Assembly: GCA_009695395.1 (NCBI GenBank)
Contig: SIBB01000150.1
Location: 1-7,991, forward strand
Source: Pedosphaera sp.
GTDB taxonomy: Bacteria > Verrucomicrobiota > Verrucomicrobiia > Limisphaerales > SXTU01
Length of the DNA: 7,991 nucleotides
Reading direction: 5' to 3'
Positions 6,211 to 7,991 of the stretch are shown in pieces. The notes below the pieces were generated by a model. The model was given only the letters and a program-made list of their open reading frames with translations. It did no database searches and was not told where the DNA came from. Each line of letters opens with the position of its first letter. Positions within the stretch are counted from its first letter, which is position 1. A program made the position numbers and the translations under genes.

Positions 6211-6986
6211 GTTCCGCGCGCATCCATTCCACGGCGGTGGTTCATCCAAAAGCGGAACTGGGCGACGGCTGCGAGGTCGGACCCTTCTGCGTGCTTGGCG
6301 AGAACGTCTCCCTCGGGGCGGGCTGCAAACTCCAATCGCACGTCGTCGTGGACGGACACACGACCCTCGGCGCGGGCAATGAACTCTTTCCCTTCGCCGC
6401 CATCGGCCTCAAGACGCAGGACTTGAAGTGGAAGGGCGGCGTCACCCGCACGCTCATCGGCGACCACAACGTCTTCCGCGAGAACACCACCGTCCACAGC
6501 GCGACGAACGACGGCGACGCCACGGTCATCGGCTCCCACAACCACTTCCTCGCCTACACGCACATTGCGCACGATTGCCGCGTCGGCAGCCACATCGTCA
6601 TGTCGAATGTCGGCACGCTGGCGGGGCACGTCATCGTGGAGGACCACGCTATCATCGGCGGGTTGGCGGCAGTGCATCAGTTCTGCCGCATCGGGCGCAT
6701 GGCCATCATCGGCGGCTGCTCAAAGGTCGTGCAGGACGTGCCGCCCTTCATGCTCGCCGACGGAAATCCCGCCGAGACCAAGGCGCTCAACAAAGTCGGT
6801 CTGGAACGCAACGGCGTGTCCGAGGCCTCGCAGGCTGCGCTGAAGAAGGCGTTCAAGATTCTCTTCCGCGACGGGTTGACCGTCTCCAACGCCCTCCTCA
6901 AAATCGAAGCCGAACTGCCGCCGCTCCCGGAACTTCAGCACCTCATCGCCTTCGTGAAGGCGAGCGAGCGGGGCATCAGCAAGTGA
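6207..6986 (+). CDS. lpxA: Acyl-ACP--UDP-GlcNAc O-acyltransferase LpxA
   Basis: First enzyme of lipid A synthesis: it moves a 3-hydroxyacyl chain from ACP to UDP-GlcNAc in the cytoplasm. The protein is 259 residues (E. coli 262), built of left-handed beta-helix hexapeptide repeats from residue ~6 to ~180, then a helical C-terminal domain. The catalytic base is H122 in HIAHDCRVG (119-127). Other family motifs are TLAGHV (137-142), AVHQF (155-159), IIGGCS (167-172) and QDVPPF (176-181). The acyl-length position that is Gly173 in E. coli is Gly here (G170), which suggests use of long (about C14) chains. The ATG at 6207 overlaps the lpxC-fabZ TGA by 4 bases, implying translational coupling. Equal dosage with FabZ, which competes for the same substrate, follows from this arrangement. 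lpxD and lpxB are not in the window. Confidence 0.97.
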   Translation: MSSARIHSTAVVHPKAELGDGCEVGPFCVLGENVSLGAGCKLQSHVVVDGHTTLGAGNELFPFAAIGLKTQDLKWKGGVTRTLIGDHNVFRENTTVHSATNDGDATVIGSHNHFLAYTHIAHDCRVGSHIVMSNVGTLAGHVIVEDHAIIGGLAAVHQFCRIGRMAIIGGCSKVVQDVPPFMLADGNPAETKALNKVGLERNGVSEASQAALKKAFKILFRDGLTVSNALLKIEAELPPLPELQHLIAFVKASERGISK

Positions 6987-6993
6987 GGGGGAG

Positions 6994-7039
6994 AGTAATT
7001 AGTCGGCATCGGGCCGGGGCCGACTTCGGACTAATTACT
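6994..7039. terminator. Hairpin between convergent lpxA and PHP genes, probable bidirectional terminator
   Basis: AGTAATTAGTC (6994-7004) and GACTAATTACT (7029-7039) form a perfect 11-bp inverted repeat. An alternative, mutually exclusive inner stem AGTCGGC (7001-7007) / GCCGACT (7019-7025) has an 11-base loop. It can stack on AGTAATT/AATTACT, leaving a 7-base bulge. A third partial copy, GACTAATCACT (7043-7053), overlaps the stop codon of the PHP gene. There is no classic U-tract, but its position between two convergent stops suits a two-way terminator. Confidence 0.6.
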
Positions 7040-7048
7040 AACGACTAA

Positions 7049-7858
7049 TCACTTCCCTTCCAACCGCACCACTTCGCATTTCCGCTGCGTGAAACGGCAC
7101 CAGTGCGTGTAGCCCACGGAGGTCGCGAGTTGCAGCGCTTTGTCCCAGTCCGCGCCCACGTCGCCGGGCGCGTGCGCGTCGGACCCGAAGGTGATGGGGA
7201 CGCCGGCGCGGTAGGCGAGCTGGAGGAAGTAGCGGCTGGGGTAAATCTCTTTGCAGTCCTTGCGCAGGCCGGCGGTGTTCAGTTCGATGGCGGTGCCGCT
7301 GGCCTTCGCCGCGCGGAGGAACGTGTCGAACAACTCTGTGCAATCGCGGTTGGGGTAATACTTGAACTTCTTGGGCAGGTCCGCGTGGCCGATGATCTCG
7401 AAGAGGCCGCTGGCGGCTGCCATCGTGAGCCGGTCGAAATAGACGGCCCACACTTCGAAGGGGTCGCGCGACTTCCACTGAGAAAGCTTCTCCGGGTTGT
7501 CCAAGTCCCACGCGTCGGAAACGTAGTGGACGGAGCCGATGAAATAATCCCACGGATGCCGCGCGGCCAACTCGCGAATCCACTCCTCGTGCCCCGGCAG
7601 GTAATCCACTTCGAGCGCGAGCTTGATGGTGAGCTGGGGGAACTCGCGCTGGGCGCGGCGCACCTTCTCCACGTATTCGTCGAGCTGGCTGGCGAACATG
7701 CGCCAGTTGTCGAAGTCGTCGCGCCGCATCGGCGAGTGGTCGCTGAAGCCGATCTCCGTCAGCCCCGCCGCCACCGCGCGCGCGGCGTATTCCACCGGCT
7801 CGCCGGCCGCATGGCGGCAGAGCGGCGTGTGCATATGGTAGTCAGCGGGCAGCGACAT
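7049..7858 (-). CDS. hisJ: PHP-domain histidinol-phosphatase (HisJ/HisK family)
   Basis: A 269-residue PHP-superfamily phosphoesterase, the size of B. subtilis HisJ (268), which hydrolyses L-histidinol phosphate in histidine synthesis. Metal-binding candidates of the trinuclear site, in order, are H8, H10 and H16 (YHMHTPLCRHA), D40-H41 (GFSDHSP), E83 (ALEVDY), H111 (GSVHYV), H158 (IIGHADL), and D227 and H229 (FGSDAHAP). The N-terminal DYHMHT, C.HA and GFSDHSPM patterns are typical of the HisJ family rather than of DNA-polymerase PHP domains. No other his genes are nearby, so substrate rests on family similarity. The ATG at 7858 is chosen because the PHP motif begins six residues later and a TACTCT -10 lies just upstream. 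An ATG at 7900 would add 14 unlike residues. Its end converges on lpxA. Confidence 0.85.
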   Translation of the reverse strand: MSLPADYHMHTPLCRHAAGEPVEYAARAVAAGLTEIGFSDHSPMRRDDFDNWRMFASQLDEYVEKVRRAQREFPQLTIKLALEVDYLPGHEEWIRELAARHPWDYFIGSVHYVSDAWDLDNPEKLSQWKSRDPFEVWAVYFDRLTMAAASGLFEIIGHADLPKKFKYYPNRDCTELFDTFLRAAKASGTAIELNTAGLRKDCKEIYPSRYFLQLAYRAGVPITFGSDAHAPGDVGADWDKALQLATSVGYTHWCRFTQRKCEVVRLEGK

Positions 7859-7864
7859 GGCGCC

Positions 7865-7893
7865 AGAGTAGGACAGGGGAACGGCGTGTTCAC
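7865..7893 (-). promoter_or_regulatory. Candidate promoter for the PHP gene, predicting leaderless mRNA
   Basis: The -10 TACTCT (7870-7865) is followed by six bases, GGCGCC, and then the ATG at 7858. The -35 candidate GTGAAC (7893-7888) with a 17-base spacer is weak. The -10 and its distance to the start codon match the lpxC promoter almost base for base. There is no Shine-Dalgarno sequence. Confidence 0.35.
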
Positions 7894-7968
7894 AGGACAT
7901 TTACAACAAAGGGCTTGACCGTCTGCGCCCAGAAGCGAAGTTCCGCACAGGCCTAACCAACCAACACC

Positions 7969-7991
7969 ATGAAACCATTCCAACGACGGCC
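7969..7991 (+). CDS. Start of an unidentified gene, cut by the window edge
   Basis: ATG at 7969-7971 begins M-K-P-F-Q-R-R and runs off the window after seven full codons. The K..RR start could be the n-region of a signal peptide, but too little is visible to name a family. It is preceded by a C/A-rich, G-free leader of AACCAACCAACACC type with no Shine-Dalgarno sequence. A TTGACC -35-like hexamer lies at 7915-7920 without a good -10. The gene would be divergent from the PHP gene. Confidence 0.45.

Noticed and set aside
4894..6249. Long open frame (451 codons, -) opposite lpxC-fabZ
   Set aside because: His/Arg/Leu-rich low-complexity translation, antisense to two well-conserved domains. It has no family resemblance.
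7103..7918. Open frame of 271 codons (+) opposite the PHP gene
   Set aside because: It mirrors the conserved PHP frame, has a Val/Gly/Arg-rich product without motifs, and would run through the promoter region.
1..7991. tRNA, rRNA, CRISPR array, insertion sequence or phage genes
   Set aside because: No spaced direct repeats, cloverleaf pattern, transposase motif or rRNA-like stretch was seen on either strand. The gene content is mostly core metabolism.

Overview
The window is GC-rich DNA from a Gram-negative (lipid A-making) bacterium. I infer the Verrucomicrobiota (Limisphaerales/Pedosphaera-like) from three things: an LpxC-FabZ fusion, a Rho with a long disordered N-terminal arm, and start codons with almost no Shine-Dalgarno sequences. 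No marker gene is present to prove this. Nearly all of the window is coding, with short intergenic gaps.

Layout from left to right. (1) The C-terminal end of a large protein on +, probably a secreted glycoside-hydrolase-like enzyme, stops at 527. (2) It converges on rho (649-2280, -), which encodes the transcription terminator Rho with a ~128-residue N-terminal extension. (3) After a 257-bp leader comes one uninterrupted 719-codon frame (2538-4697, -). It encodes three complete enzymes in a row: a YwlE-like low-molecular-weight protein phosphatase, ribose-5-phosphate isomerase B and serine hydroxymethyltransferase. (4) A 178-bp divergent promoter region separates it from the lipid A genes on +: the LpxC-FabZ fusion (4876-6210) and lpxA (6207-6986), which overlap by 4 bp. 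(5) A compact hairpin/repeat region lies between the convergent ends of lpxA and a PHP-family histidinol-phosphatase gene (7049-7858, -). (6) The first codons of another + gene appear at the right edge (7969 onward).

How the genes fit together. LpxA and LpxC are the first two steps of lipid A synthesis. FabZ competes with LpxA for 3-hydroxyacyl-ACP, so the overlapping lpxC-fabZ/lpxA pair sets the LPS/phospholipid branch from one transcript. RpiB (pentose phosphates) and GlyA (serine/glycine and one-carbon units) both feed nucleotide synthesis. The phosphatase-rpiB-glyA order matches the Bacillus ywlE-ywlF-(ywlG)-glyA neighbourhood, here collapsed into one polypeptide.

The observations most worth checking are the triple fusion, the A7 run exactly at its RpiB/GlyA junction, and a shared promoter geometry (TACT[G/C]T, six bases, start codon) at lpxC and the PHP gene that predicts leaderless mRNAs.
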